DNA of 64,000 nucleotides from Aplidium turbinatum (lineage: Eukaryota > Chordata > Ascidiacea > Aplousobranchia > Polyclinidae), in contig OU964920.1 of assembly GCA_918807975.1 (NCBI GenBank), positions 2,058,501-2,122,500 of the forward strand. Direction: 5' to 3'. Both the position numbers and the translations under genes were made by a program. The notes under the pieces are model-generated. The model was given only the letters and a program-made list of their open reading frames with translations. It was not told where the DNA came from and searched no databases. Below, one piece after another: positions 12,601 through 20,471 of this stretch (positions within the stretch are counted from its first letter, which is position 1; every line of letters begins with the position of its first letter).

Positions 12601-13232
12601 GTTTGATGGTCGTCGAACCCGCAGCCTTTGGATGGTCGGTCAGTTGCTCCCACAACTTGTCTGGCGAGTTGATTTTATGAGACTTAACCATTATTTTACT
12701 GGCAACAGGACTACCGGTGGTGGTGGCGCTCTTTCCTCACATCTGGCTTCACTGCCGTGTACTTCTTCATCTACGCCATCCACTTCTACTTCACCAAGTT
12801 ATCGATGGATGGAATGGCATCGACCATGCTTTACTTCGGCTACACAGCCATCATGGCTCTGCTCATGTTCCTGTTCACAGGTTAGACTTGTCACAACTTT
12901 TCGTACAACCCAACCAGCGAAATTTGTCTTTACGCTAAAGCAATCTGTGCTGACGTTGAATCGATGTAAAAATGACTGGTTTTGCCAGCTGGACGCCTGC
13001 ACTCAAAATTCTTTAGTCGCGCTAAGCTCCACGTTCAAACTTGCGGTCGGCAACTACATGTTTCAATAGTTGCCACTTCAAGTGAGTCTAAGTATACCCC
13101 AGATTATGACGTGTCATTATGATTATGACGTTAATAATCCAAGGTTATGACGTTTTATTTCCAGGCACTGTCGGATTCAATGCTTGCTTCTGGTTTGTCA
13201 CCAAGATCTACAGCGTCGTCAAGGTTGATTGA
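3498..13232 (+). CDS. TM9SF2: TM9SF2-type nonaspanin, 3' part of gene (12 exons)
   Basis: Transmembrane 9 superfamily member 2 is a nine-pass protein of Golgi and endosomal membranes, implicated in membrane sorting and glycosylation. Twelve exons are seen: 3498-3627, 4393-4514, 5653-5752, 7711-7899, 8013-8117, 8605-8752, 9180-9237, 10985-11144, 11839-11990, 12433-12544, 12709-12880, 13165-13232. They join in frame into 504 codons, aligning with about the last three quarters of the 663-residue human protein. Hallmarks are [88 protein letters not shown] and the final KVD, a KXD-type COPI/Golgi retention signal in this family. The match is closer to TM9SF2 than TM9SF4. The N-terminal lumenal exons were not found in 1-3497 and probably lie upstream. 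Every intron uses GT-AG. Prominin lies downstream and convergent. Confidence 0.96.
3648..3698 (+). promoter_or_regulatory. CRE/CCAAT/TATA-like cluster in TM9SF2 intron
   Basis: TGACGTAA (3649), CCAATCAG (about 3678) and TATATTAA (about 3691) occur within 50 bp in promoter-like order just after exon a. This could be an internal promoter or chance. No coding start was tied to it. Confidence 0.2.
4042..4151 (+). mobile_element. tRNA-derived SINE head (family F)
   Basis: A tRNA-like unit with a B box GGTTCGACACC and a downstream block GCATGCGGC...GGCAAGACACTT. The same block occurs in reverse at 8332-8425 and, shortened, at 42418-42466. It lies in a TM9SF2 intron. Confidence 0.6.
4226..4332 (+). 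repeat. Interspersed repeat G, copy 1
   Basis: About 105 bp beginning TTCTATTTGAATAAGATACT and holding AAAGCTTTATCAATAAATTA matches 52384-52491 in the same orientation. Short pieces recur at about 7168 and 38530. The class is unknown; it could be the 3' end of a retroposon. Confidence 0.6.
4393..4514 (+). CDS. TM9SF2: TM9SF2 exon b, lumenal domain
   Basis: The acceptor is TTGCAG and the donor is GTGAGA. It reads [16 protein letters not shown] then [11 protein letters not shown]. The last codon is split AG/T and is completed by the next exon, which confirms the junction. Confidence 0.93.
4970..5105 (+). repeat. Interspersed repeat H, copy 1
   Basis: A roughly 135-bp unit containing GATGCTGCGGGTTCGCTGTG and GGAACACAGTTCC. 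Related copies lie at 5455-5594, 11705-11815 and 40383-40533 (all -) and partly at 17399-17475 (+). With copy 2 it forms an inverted pair around MITE B1. Confidence 0.7.
5208..5445 (+). mobile_element. MITE family B, copy 1 (9-bp target repeat)
   Basis: It starts GGGTCTGTTACTATTCGG and ends CGGGCCATTCCG. Perfect 9-bp direct repeats GAGTTTATG flank it (5199-5207, 5446-5454). The arms are repeats of TTCGGTGAGTCCGA. The core carries telomere-like CTAACCC units. It has no coding capacity. A 9-bp target fits Mutator-like elements, but the superfamily is inferred only from that. Confidence 0.85.
5455..5594 (-). repeat. Interspersed repeat H, copy 2
   Basis: The reverse-strand copy of repeat H, with GCGAACCCGCAGCATCAGG. 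It mirrors copy 1 across the B1 insertion. Confidence 0.7.
5653..5752 (+). CDS. TM9SF2: TM9SF2 exon c, end of lumenal domain
   Basis: The acceptor is TACTTAG and the donor is GTCAGT. It reads LSNGNCKDD and then [12 protein letters not shown], equivalent to the IAYTYSVSF stretch of human TM9SF2 just before the first membrane span. Confidence 0.93.
5806..5890 (-). mobile_element. LINE 3' end with AAGAAGAAG tail
   Basis: On the - strand the sequence ends GCAAGAAGAAGAAGATT after a CTGCGGCC block. The same style of 3' end is seen at the LINE fragment 53805-54200. Only the extreme 3' end is present. Confidence 0.4.
6150..6567. mobile_element. hAT-like MITE (CAGAGTTG ends)
   Basis: The ends are CAGAGTTGGATCTATTAC and its loose inverse CAGAGTTGTAAATGTAATG. 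The inside is AT-rich with repeated GTAATTGTAATTT. Flanks CCTTGTAC and CTTCGTAC match at 6 of 8 positions, a decayed 8-bp target repeat. CAGAGTTG ends are common in animal hAT elements. Confidence 0.65.
6782..7033 (-). mobile_element. MITE family B, copy 2
   Basis: The reverse orientation of family B, from CGGAATGGCCCGTTTCGG to GTAGCAGACCC. Perfect 9-bp repeats GCTGCAAGC flank it (6773-6781, 7034-7042). Its core carries GGGTTAGGGG telomere-like sequence. Confidence 0.87.
7286..7556 (+). mobile_element. tRNA-derived SINE family C, copy 1
   Basis: A tRNA-like head starts GGTGGGATGGCGCAGCGG (A box). The body holds GGCGGCCGAGAGAAAGGAAC and a 3' part with GCTTAGTATAATGAGAACC. Other copies lie at 26064-26332 (+) and 49474-49740 (-). 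It lies in a TM9SF2 intron. Confidence 0.85.
7711..7899 (+). CDS. TM9SF2: TM9SF2 exon d, first transmembrane segment
   Basis: The acceptor is CCTCAG and the donor GTAAAT. It reads [16 protein letters not shown], then the hydrophobic [15 protein letters not shown] span and the conserved HKDIARYNQ loop. Confidence 0.97.
8013..8117 (+). CDS. TM9SF2: TM9SF2 exon e, cytosolic loop
   Basis: The acceptor is GTAACAG and the donor GTGGGT. It reads [17 protein letters not shown] and [12 protein letters not shown], the highly conserved loop between spans 1 and 2. Confidence 0.96.
8332..8425 (-). mobile_element. tRNA-derived SINE head (family F), copy 2
   Basis: The - strand reads a tRNA-like GCATAGCCGAGTGGTGAG, a B box GGTTTGACACC and then GTCTTGGCAAAGACAC, as in the copy at 4042-4151. 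Confidence 0.6.
8605..8752 (+). CDS. TM9SF2: TM9SF2 exon f, spans 2-3
   Basis: The acceptor is CGAAG, with a weak pyrimidine tract, and the donor GTGAGT. It reads [19 protein letters not shown] then [16 protein letters not shown] and ends in a split serine codon. Confidence 0.94.
9180..9237 (+). CDS. TM9SF2: TM9SF2 exon g
   Basis: A 58-bp exon after GCTCAG and before GTAAGA. It reads [18 protein letters not shown] and matches the GGEKWKTNV loop of human TM9SF2. Confidence 0.94.
9941..10024. mobile_element. Hairpin MITE family A, copy 1
   Basis: A self-complementary element of about 84 bp. The family pattern is CAGACAGCAAAATCCGTCAT, a central GTCTGCAGAC, and the mirror arm. This copy is diverged in the centre and lies in a TM9SF2 intron. 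Confidence 0.75.
10204..10323 (+). pseudogene. hAT transposase C-terminal fragment
   Basis: An open stretch reads [19 protein letters not shown] then [11 protein letters not shown] and a stop. The EGP..F....AI..W...RR pattern is typical of the end of hAT transposases of the KIAA1586/ZNF862 type. The rest of the protein is absent. It lies in the 9238-10984 intron and may belong to a separate decayed hAT copy. Confidence 0.5.
10985..11144 (+). CDS. TM9SF2: TM9SF2 exon h, spans 4-5
   Basis: The acceptor is CATAG and the donor GTAGGT. It reads [32 protein letters not shown] and AYFGYKRQ, nearly identical to the family. Confidence 0.97.
11705..11815 (-). repeat. Interspersed repeat H, copy 3
   Basis: It shares the CCGCAGCATCAGGCTAAAAC block and the GATCATGCTGCTAAAAGCG block with the copy at 40383-40533. 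It ends about 20 bp before TM9SF2 exon i. Confidence 0.65.
11839..11990 (+). CDS. TM9SF2: TM9SF2 exon i, conserved [10 protein letters not shown] loop
   Basis: The acceptor is TTCCAG and the donor GTAAGA. It reads [14 protein letters not shown], then [20 protein letters not shown]. The final tryptophan codon is split across the intron. Confidence 0.97.
12433..12544 (+). CDS. TM9SF2: TM9SF2 exon j
   Basis: The acceptor is CTCCAG and the donor GTTAGT. It reads [18 protein letters not shown] and [14 protein letters not shown], covering a span and the conserved TCSE motif. Confidence 0.96.
12709..12880 (+). CDS. TM9SF2: TM9SF2 exon k, last-but-one spans
   Basis: The acceptor is CAACAG and the donor GTTAGA. 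It reads [20 protein letters not shown] and [17 protein letters not shown]. The DYxWWWRSF motif is diagnostic of the family. Confidence 0.96.
12913..12992. mobile_element. Hairpin MITE family A, copy 2
   Basis: A diverged copy with GACGTTGAATCGATGTAAAA in its right arm, about 30 bp past the TM9SF2 exon k donor. Confidence 0.7.
13165..13232 (+). CDS. TM9SF2: TM9SF2 last coding exon and stop
   Basis: The acceptor is TTCCAG. It reads [19 protein letters not shown] and ends KVD then TGA at 13230-13232. The KVD end fits the KXD/E Golgi-retention motif known for TM9 proteins. Confidence 0.97.
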
Positions 13233-13370
13233 TTGTCAAGGTTGAGTGATCACAAAGGAAAGTGCACAACATTAGTTAAACACAATCTCTTTGTATTTAG
13301 TTAGTCAGAGATATTTTTTGGGGAAAAAAGAGTGTTTTTCTGCTCGATTTCAATTGGCCAAGTTCAAAAC

Positions 13371-13609
13371 ACCCTTAAGTCTAATCAAAAAATAAAGAGC
13401 CCAAAATGTAGATACCAAACTCATGTTCAGCAAACAAACGTTTCGAAAACTATACTATCTTCATCTTCAGTGGTATATAATATACCATATATACCACTGA
13501 ATAATATAATATACCACTGAAGATGGAGACAGTATAGTTTTCGAAACGTTTGTTTGCTGAACATGAGTTTGGTCTCTACGTTTTGGGCTCTTTATTTTTT
13601 GATTAGATT
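13371..13609. repeat. Large palindrome (foldback MITE) after TM9SF2 stop
   Basis: Two arms of about 100 bp are near-perfect inverse copies. The left holds AACAAACGTTTCGAAAAC and the right GTTTTCGAAACGTTTG, with an AT-rich TATACCA centre. The left arm contains AATAAA (about 13388), the first such signal after the TM9SF2 stop, so the element may provide its polyadenylation signal. Confidence 0.9.
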
Positions 13610-14260
13610 AACCAGGCGTTCCAACCATTTTACCCTTAAGTCAGTTATTTCTTTTCTATTCCCTTATGCATAGCTGGTGCTTTTGTAGAGTAACCTCTTC
13701 ATTCCAGTTACCACCGAGTTTTGGTGCCTTTGTTTTCAAGTGATCATATTTATTGGTAGCTCACTGAGTTACCTGATAGTTGTCGCCAGTCAGTTTCGCC
13801 TATATCGAAAAACCTGTTTATTTTGCCAATGTGAAAAGTTGTTTTTCTGAAGAAAAGAGTTTGATAACATTTTAACGTCACAAAGCTAATTGTTTCAACA
13901 TAAAGTTTCCAACTGTAAGATTAAAAACACACTCGTGTAATTCTGTAATGTGTAAATTATAACCGTGCTCTGACACTAAGGGACAAGCTCTACTGGTGTA
14001 AAGGTTATTTCAATTTATTTAACCATCTGTGTCATTATTTATTAAAAAATAGAAGAAACGTTTACACTTTGATGGCGTCCATCCCAATGCTGTGTAGCGG
14101 ATCCTGGGAGCAACTATCACCAGGCCAATGAGGTTTGGTGCTCTGTGGTTCGGAAATAATTTCACGTCGCTCACTTCTTGCTAAAGGGCTGCTCAAACAT
14201 TGTTTGGCGGCCACGAGGTGGCGTTATAACCGTCCTGTTGTGTTGCTTCTGTTGGCGAGA
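13610..14260. other. Intergenic, nothing recognised
   Basis: No repeat family, splice-bounded block or conserved protein match was seen. It may include the distal TM9SF2 3' UTR. Confidence 0.4.
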
Positions 14261-14269
14261 TGCCTCTTA

Positions 14270-14515
14270 TATGACGTCACACTTGACGCGATACGAAGAG
14301 GGGAACAACCAAGAAACTTTCATCATATGATATTTGAGCCGCCTCGGATGCCATCTACCCTTCTCCAACTTGTAACTCATTTATTTCACGTTACCTTACG
14401 CTATTTAAACGTAATGGCAGCGATTTTCCCAGCGCCATCTTCCTCCAAATGTAAGCACCGTCCGGTATTTCAATCCGATGTATGGCCGAAAGAATCACTT
14501 CCCGCCGGAAGTTGA
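14270..14515. promoter_or_regulatory. Promoter-like cluster of CRE, YY1, E2F and ETS motifs
   Basis: TGACGTCA (14272-14279), GCGCCATCTT (14432-14441, YY1-like), CTTCCCGCC (about 14498, E2F-like) and GCCGGAAGT (14504-14512, ETS-like) lie in a stretch less AT-rich than its surroundings. Such sets mark housekeeping promoters. No coding exon was tied to it. Confidence 0.35.
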
Positions 14516-14660
14516 AATGTTAATGACAAGTGTCAATAGGCTTCATGCTTATCCCGCACATTGTGAGTTGTTACATTGATTTTCTGTGATTGTTGTTGAT
14601 TTTATGTGGAGGTCTGTGCAGATTAGATTGGTGAAGATTACCACCTGAGATTGTTAATAC

Positions 14661-14972
14661 CAGGGCTGTGGGGTCAGAAAGATCTCGGCGGAGTCCTTAA
14701 AAAAAATTTCCGACTCCGCCTTAATATAAAACGATGAACAATAAAATTTTTGTGTGCAATATTTTTTCAAAATATTGTTTCTTGTTTTCCGAATTGCGCT
14801 CTTAAACTTTTCCAGAAAGTAGAAATGTTTTTGTTAGTTTTTGGAAAAATCACCGTTTCAATTTCGATCGAAACTTAGTGAAGTTAAATATTAAAAAATA
14901 CGACAAAAACCTAAAAAATCTGGCAACACTGGAGTCGTAGTCGTATAATTTTCGCCCGACTCCACAGCCCTG
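14661..14972. mobile_element. hAT-like MITE with CAGGGCTGTGG ends
   Basis: It runs from CAGGGCTGTGGGGTC to GACTCCACAGCCCTG, with inner GACTCCGCC/GGCGGAGTC blocks. CAGGGCTGTGG ends are known for animal hAT elements. The 8-bp flanks do not match, so its target repeat has decayed. Confidence 0.75.
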
Positions 14973-15780
14973 ATTTGTCAAATTTTGCAGATTTTGATTA
15001 TCGCTACTGCTAGTGTTTGACCGATATTTTCTGAGATGTTTTTACTTTTTGCTGTCTCTTAATGATATATAAGCTTTTTGTTGCTTTGGGGAAGCAGTAG
15101 CAAATGAGAAAAAATAAGTTGAAAAACGCTAAATCAGACTGTTATTGAAAAATTAACAGTCTGACTAAAATCTTCGAAATCAAATTGTCTTTGTTTTTCA
15201 ACATCTGCGGATGTTAAAACCTATTGTGTCATCTGGGGAAAACAGTAAAGAAAGCGTAAAAATATAATTTTAAAAAAAATTTATTTAAACCTTCGCCCAA
15301 AGTTAGCGAAATTTGGAAATTTTTGCAAAATGTGACAAATCAGGCCGTATCTTTAGGTAGCCATAGAACCCCCCATGGAGCAGGGATGAATTTAGATAAT
15401 AACATTAGTGGATATGGCGGTAATAATATTAAAAGCTAAATGTTTATTTTTGATCAGCGAAACACTAAAACGGCGTTGATACTGTAAGAAAGATAAGATG
15501 TAACAAGCATGCTTTCATCTGCTTAACCTTACAGGCTTTACAAATGCTCGGTCAATGAAATGACTTAAGATTTTTATCAGGGGCGATCCCTTTGTCCGCC
15601 TTTGCTCTTGTAAACTTATATCACCGAAAGCATTGTGAATCATAATTGCACGAAAACATGTGAAAACGCCAAAAGTTATTAAAATTTATTGTGAATTGTT
15701 TGTAGCCGCTGAAGCGTATCCGCCCACTTTATTTGACCATTGATTGGTCAAACAAACATTACGTGTTGTGTGCAGTGAAG
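14973..15780. other. AT-rich intergenic, nothing recognised
   Basis: No gene or repeat identified. An inverted TGACCA...TGGTCA pair with an ATTGG box lies near 15737-15753. Confidence 0.35.
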
Positions 15781-15892
15781 TGTGTAGTTGAAACATTTAA
15801 CAGAAGCGTTTATTGTGTTCTTTGAGGAAGCCAAGGTGTTCCAGTCCGCACCCCCTGCCACGTTCGGCTCGTGGAGCAGCCCCTGTCACCGT

Positions 15893-16127
15893 TATGATGC
15901 GTGGTGGCTTACTGGCCGTGTGGGTCCTGCGCATATGTGGTCTATGTCAGTATCACGTTGCGCATATGCAAAACTTTTACCTTGTTTCTACGTATCCCAT
16001 TGGAAGTTCTCAACAGCTTGAGGTTGACTTCTTGCAGTTAAATTGTTCACTTCGAAAGGCGAGGGTGCTGCGGGTTAAACATGAAGTTTTTAACCTGCAA
16101 CAGTGCTCGTGTAAATGTTCCTTTTAA
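15893..16127 (+). CDS. Unassigned short ORF with signal-peptide-like start
   Basis: From the ATG pair at 15893 the frame reads MMRGGLLAVWVLRICGLCQ, a short positively charged and hydrophobic leader, then about 58 residues with several cysteines to a stop. No family is recognised. Base composition rises here and an ATTGG box lies about 150 bp upstream. It could be a first exon or chance. Confidence 0.15.
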
Positions 16128-16167
16128 AAGTTGTCTTCTAGTGTAAACCACTTTAGTTCGTACCCAG

Positions 16168-16440
16168 TCAGCTAGTCAGTCGTTTTTGACATGTGATATA
16201 ATGTGATGATGTGATATACGACTGATTTGCTGACTGGGATGATTGATGATTGTATGAGGCGGCCTTGATGTACGAGCTTGTTACCAAACAACACAAGTTG
16301 CGCATTGTTATGTTGGCAACCCTGAGTAACAACCTGATCTTTGAACGAAGCTGATGGCCCAACATATGATGTGAAAGTTATGTTCATTGTTCTAGTGACA
16401 GTGTTCGAAACCCTCATGCGACATTTTTTTTCTAACTTCT
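16168..16440. other. Intergenic, nothing recognised
   Basis: Short ATGTGATATA-type repeats near 16190-16220; otherwise no recognised content. Confidence 0.3.
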
Positions 16441-16525
16441 CCAGACAGCAAAATCCGTCATATTTACATGGATGCATCGTCTGCAGACGTTGCATCAATG
16501 TAAAAATGACAAATTTTGCTGTTGA
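16441..16525. mobile_element. Hairpin MITE family A, copy 3
   Basis: A near-complete copy: CAGACAGCAAAATCCGTCAT, a central GTCTGCAGACG, then the inverse arm ending TTTTGCTGTTG. Confidence 0.85.
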
Positions 16526-17398
16526 GTCATAACACTCTTTCTGTGAATTTTTGTATCCCCGAACGTTAGGTTGTTTGTTGGCTGTTTGTAATACACCTGG
16601 TACTGTGGTACGATACTTGCAAGCTTGTTGTCAGTGACGTGCTGTGCTGTGACCAGTTTTTTGGCTGTTCACGTTTTATATCATGCTTTAAACACACATT
16701 AGGTTTGCAGTTTGTTCAATGTACAACACTCACGTTTTGTCGCTTCTACCTTTCTATAAACCTCTGCTATGTTTGGCGTATAAATTGTTTTTCGTTGTGA
16801 TGGTTAGAAATAAAAACAAACTGAACTAAGATTAAGAGCCACTGTGCAAATCAAACGTGTTTGAAACTTTCTAAAACAAAGTGAACACCCAAAAAAATAG
16901 TCACGGTGCTCCATTGCTTGTGGTGCCCCTACTTGGTGCTTCAGTCAAACTGATGTTGTAGCGTTGACAGTAAGTGTCTAGGGGATAGTTTTGGACCCGG
17001 GCCCTGGATGAGTTTAGGAGCCCCTAATCTTTTCGAGGGGCCCCTTAAACTTGAAGAAACCACCACATATTCTTTAGATATGGTGCATTTTTATTAGAAG
17101 TGTGTTGACTTGGGGCCCGAATCTCTCTTTGGTACCGGGCCCAAAATGTCCTCTCAGCGGCCCTGATGTGTGCCGCAAAATTTCACTGGGTATTCCATTG
17201 TCTGGGTGAGGCATTCCAAAGTCACGTTGGCGTCTGTAATATATCACGTCAGTAGGCTGCCTGTGTGGAAGCAATTTGTAGCCTCTCCAAATAGTAAAGT
17301 ATTTAACGGATGTATTTATATGCTGTAAAGATTGTACATTGGTGCGAAATAAAGTTTGTTTCATGTTTCATTTCATAATTTGTGTGCTGTTGCGACCA
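16526..17398. other. Intergenic; contains a GGCCCTG-ended repeat
   Basis: The block near 17080-17165, with TCTTTAGATATGG and TCCTCTCAGCGGCCCTG, resembles 29150-29236. It is likely one end of a DNA transposon whose other end was not found. The rest is unassigned. Confidence 0.35.
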
Positions 17399-17475
17399 AA
17401 CTAAGTTTCGCTTTTGGCAGCACGATTGTTGTTTCGCACACATAGATACTAACGACCTGGTTTAGGCTGGTCAAT
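17399..17475 (+). repeat. Interspersed repeat H, partial copy 4
   Basis: Matches the AGTTTCGCTTTTxGCAGCA and ACGACCTG part of repeat H. Confidence 0.5.
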
Positions 17476-17957
17476 GGTCATTTGTATCTTTTTGAATGGC
17501 AGGGCCACTTGGCCATTGGTCTGGCGAAGAAAGGGTGGGTTCAAAGAAAAATAATTATTTTACTTTATTTTGATTTATTCAAGAAAAACAAAGTAACCTT
17601 AGCGGGTTTAACATGCAGGAATGTATTACACGCAAAACATTGTCTATGGTTCAAAAAAGCAAACTCTCTACCAAAGCTTTAATTTATTCGTTGTCCAGTT
17701 TTGTCTGATCCTTCAAACGTGCAAGAGATCCGTTATATAATATGGGGCAGTTGCTGCGGCCACATTTCACTTGACCCATGCGAAAGCAATATAATGCGTT
17801 TTTACATAGTGCTGCATCCATCGCAGATATGCGATGCTCTTTAACCTTTCAAAAAGCAGTCAGTGCAGTCATATGAGGCGCAGCCGAGTAGGCCTATACA
17901 GTTTTATTACCTTGAGCACGTTACTTTGCTGGGTGCCACTCAGAGAAAAGGTTTAGT
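17476..17957. other. Intergenic, nothing recognised
   Basis: No gene, repeat family or regulatory cluster identified. Confidence 0.3.
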
Positions 17958-18214
17958 TCTAGTTAGCTCAGTGGTTGCGCGCCCGACTCAAGATCACGCT
18001 GCGCTGGTTTGACTCTCGGGGTGTGCACTTAAGCAACGCATTTCAGGACTGCTCTCCATTCAGCGGCACCTAATAAATGGAATAATTTCCCGGAAACTTC
18101 ACTCTGCCAATCTCGGTAACCGGCCCTGCGTCAAAAGGTTCTACAAGTAGGCTATGCAAAACTACCAGGAATAACCTATCAAGGCGTTGTCAGTCCGAGG
18201 ATAAAGATTAAAAA
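17958..18214 (+). mobile_element. tRNA-derived SINE family E, copy 1
   Basis: A tRNA-like head GTTAGCTCAGTGGTTGCGCG with a GGTTTGACTCTC B box. The body has GGACTGCTCTCCATTCAGCG and a 3' end CAGTCCGAGGATAAAG. Copies lie at 21174-21884 (+, interrupted) and 20168-20471 (-). Confidence 0.85.
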
Positions 18215-18648
18215 CTAACTGATGATAAGGATAACGATGACGTCATCTTGATGTCCCATCAGCATCACTGTTCTAAATCTTGGCTGTCAAATGTTTCCAC
18301 AAGTCTTCTGCTCTTTTATTTGATTCTCCGGTACTCAGAGAGTCACCTCGTTGGAATGCCCTAAACGCTGATGGTATTTTATCAACACCTTTTTCCTTCC
18401 AAGAGCTGTATGTAGCCTAACATCCATTTATTGAGTTTTAAAAAACTAAGAAACGAAGTACGCCTGCAAAACACAAACCATAAATATAAAGCAAACAAAG
18501 TAGATCTGTTAAGTAACAAAACGTCCCTATAACCGAACATTGTAAGAAAAGTTCTTATGAAAACTAGACTGAGTGAGCTGGGAACGCGAACTGAGAAAAC
18601 AATCAACGTAAAGCGCTCCAAGCAAAGAAACCAGAACGTAGGAACATA
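18215..18648. other. Intergenic, nothing recognised
   Basis: A palindromic GATGACGTCATC lies near 18237. No gene recognised. Confidence 0.3.
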
Positions 18649-19076
18649 TCGAGGGCTAAATGACAGAACGAGCTAAGTCCATTTTTGCATTTTTTGTGTT
18701 TAGATACTGGAAAGTGTTTCTCAAGCCCCGTATTTTTACTGACAGAAAGAGCTAAGTTCTAGCCTGAACAGGTTTCTCAGAACTGACTGCTCATTTTAAA
18801 CTAAGTCCAGAGGGCTATACGACACAATGAGCTATTGCTACATAGCTCATTGTGCCGCTTCTGCATCTATACCATCTCTATTGACAAAATGAGCTAATGT
18901 GACATAGCTCATTTTGTCATCATTGCCGACTTGCCGTCACAGGTCCAAAATATAGTCACACAGTAAAAAAGAGTGGTTTGACTTCAAATTTAAAATTAAA
19001 ATTTTTAAATTTTAAAATGCCATTTTCTCAAAACTACTTTTGGGTGACTTGGCTCGTTCTGTCATTTAACCCTCGA
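18649..19076. mobile_element. TA-flanked TIR element with internal motif repeats (P3)
   Basis: Inverted ends of about 34 bp read TCGAGGGCTAAATGACAG on the left and TCGAGGGTTAAATGACAG inward on the right, flanked by TA. Inside, GACAnAAnGAGCTA recurs in both orientations (near 18745, 18825, 18840, 18885, 18905). The TA target fits Tc1/mariner or pogo. No protein is encoded. Confidence 0.8.
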
Positions 19077-19572
19077 TATGTAGACTAAACGTAATTTTAC
19101 AACATATTTTACAACACTGTATACGGCTGTCAAACATCTAAAATGTGGCAAAGCATAAGGACTTGATTCCCACCCCATCCCACCAGAGTTTTTAACACAT
19201 TGCGGCCCTACATACCTTTTGTGGCTCAAGGACTTTTATTCAATTGTCTCAACAGCAATATAATATCTCAATGCTGTGCATCATCTCCTCAGGCTCTTCT
19301 TTTCTTCAATGTCTTTCCTTCCACCATACGGTACCCAAGATGCTTGACGCCAAGCTCATAACTAGAATTAGGTGAATAATATTTAAATGCATAACTGATA
19401 ATAAACGAATCGACAAGACCCCGACCTGGAAACGAACCAGAGTCCATCAGAATCAGTGTTAAAAGCTAGAACCAGTCAGCCACTGTATAACGCTTTCAAT
19501 TGATCTGAGTTCACTGCCAGGATAATGGTTTGAACATCTCGCGTTGTGTTCTTTCAATTGTTTTGATTGCAG
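19077..19572. other. Intergenic; possible SINE fragment
   Basis: Positions 19405-19500 on the - strand carry a tRNA-like CAGTGGCTGACTGGTTCTAG and a B-box-like GGTTCGTTTCC. The rest is unassigned. Confidence 0.25.
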
Positions 19573-19653
19573 GCGATCTCAGGCAGAACTCGCAAAAGAT
19601 CTCTGACGTGCAGAAACAATCAGCGCTGCAAGAGAACGCGTCCGATCATCGAG
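19573..19653 (+). CDS. Orphan exon-like block (81 bp)
   Basis: A good acceptor (TTTTGATTGCAG) and donor (GAG/GTATGT) bound an 81-bp block richer in GC than its flanks. Two frames are open, one reading DLRQNSQKISDVQKQSALQ (helix-like) and one TRKRSLTCRNNQRCKRT. Neither matches a family I know. It may be an exon of a third gene or a chance find. Confidence 0.2.
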
Positions 19654-20167
19654 GTATGTTTCTTATTCGGCCACACAAGGCAGTTAGTGACAAGTTGTTT
19701 GTATCATCTAAGTGCAAAGAAATCTATTTGGTTTATCAGATTGAGGTCAGGGCAAGCAGGGAAAATTATAGCAACTTTGAAGGAGAAAATAAGGTAAAAT
19801 GAAGTTTATTTTTGTAAACTATTTGAACTACAAAGCAGAAATTTTGGCTATTGCTGGACCTAACCACCAGGGGTAGTTCAGTTTTGGAAATCTAATTGTA
19901 GAAATGAAACCTAATGGGCGAAACACGCGTCTATCGCAGTCAATTTTTGTTACTATACAATCGGTTCAGTTCAGTTGTTCTTATTTCTGACAATTACAGC
20001 AAAAAAGAACAGACGTTAACATAGCAGAGGTCTAAAAAAAAAGTAGAAGCGACGAAACGAAAACGTGCTTAAGACCACAATAAGCTATAGCCTAAGTTAA
20101 ATTAATTGGCACGGCTGCAACGCCTTTAGAAAAATTTAAAATGAAAACATGACGAGAAACAAGGTTG

Positions 20168-20471
20168 GTTGGTTTGAATCTTTATCGTAGGACTGACAAA
20201 ACCTTTAATAGGTTATTCCTGGTAGTTTTGCATACTTGGGAGCTTTGAACCACCGACATAGCGCCGGTTACCGAGATGGATAGAGTGAAGTTTGGAAGCT
20301 ATTTCATCCGCTCGTCGTCGTCGTGTGAGCCTCTGGGACCGAGGGTCTATCCGCTTACTACCTGAGATTCACGATGTTCCCGGACTACATTGGATAGAGA
20401 CTCTTCCATCCACTAGTTCCGCTGAATGGAGAGCAGTCCTAAAATGCGTTGCTCAAGCGCACACCTCGAGA
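20168..20471 (-). mobile_element. tRNA-derived SINE family E, reverse copy with insertion
   Basis: It matches family E in reverse (GAGCAACGCATTTTAGGAC, CAGGAATAACC, CAGTCCTACGATAAAG). A middle block (about 20300-20415) absent from copy 1, with CGTCGTCGTGTGAGCCTCTG, resembles 41645-41720. It abuts the left end of element P1. Confidence 0.75.

Noticed and set aside
12584-13069. A 161-codon + strand open frame
   Set aside because: Out-of-frame shadow of TM9SF2 exon k running into a family A MITE.
14135-14515. A 126-codon + strand open frame
   Set aside because: No recognisable domain. It coincides with the promoter-like GC-richer patch, which lowers stop frequency by chance.
16172-16498. A 108-codon - strand open frame
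   Set aside because: It runs across hairpin MITE A and low-complexity ATGTGATATA sequence, with no family match.
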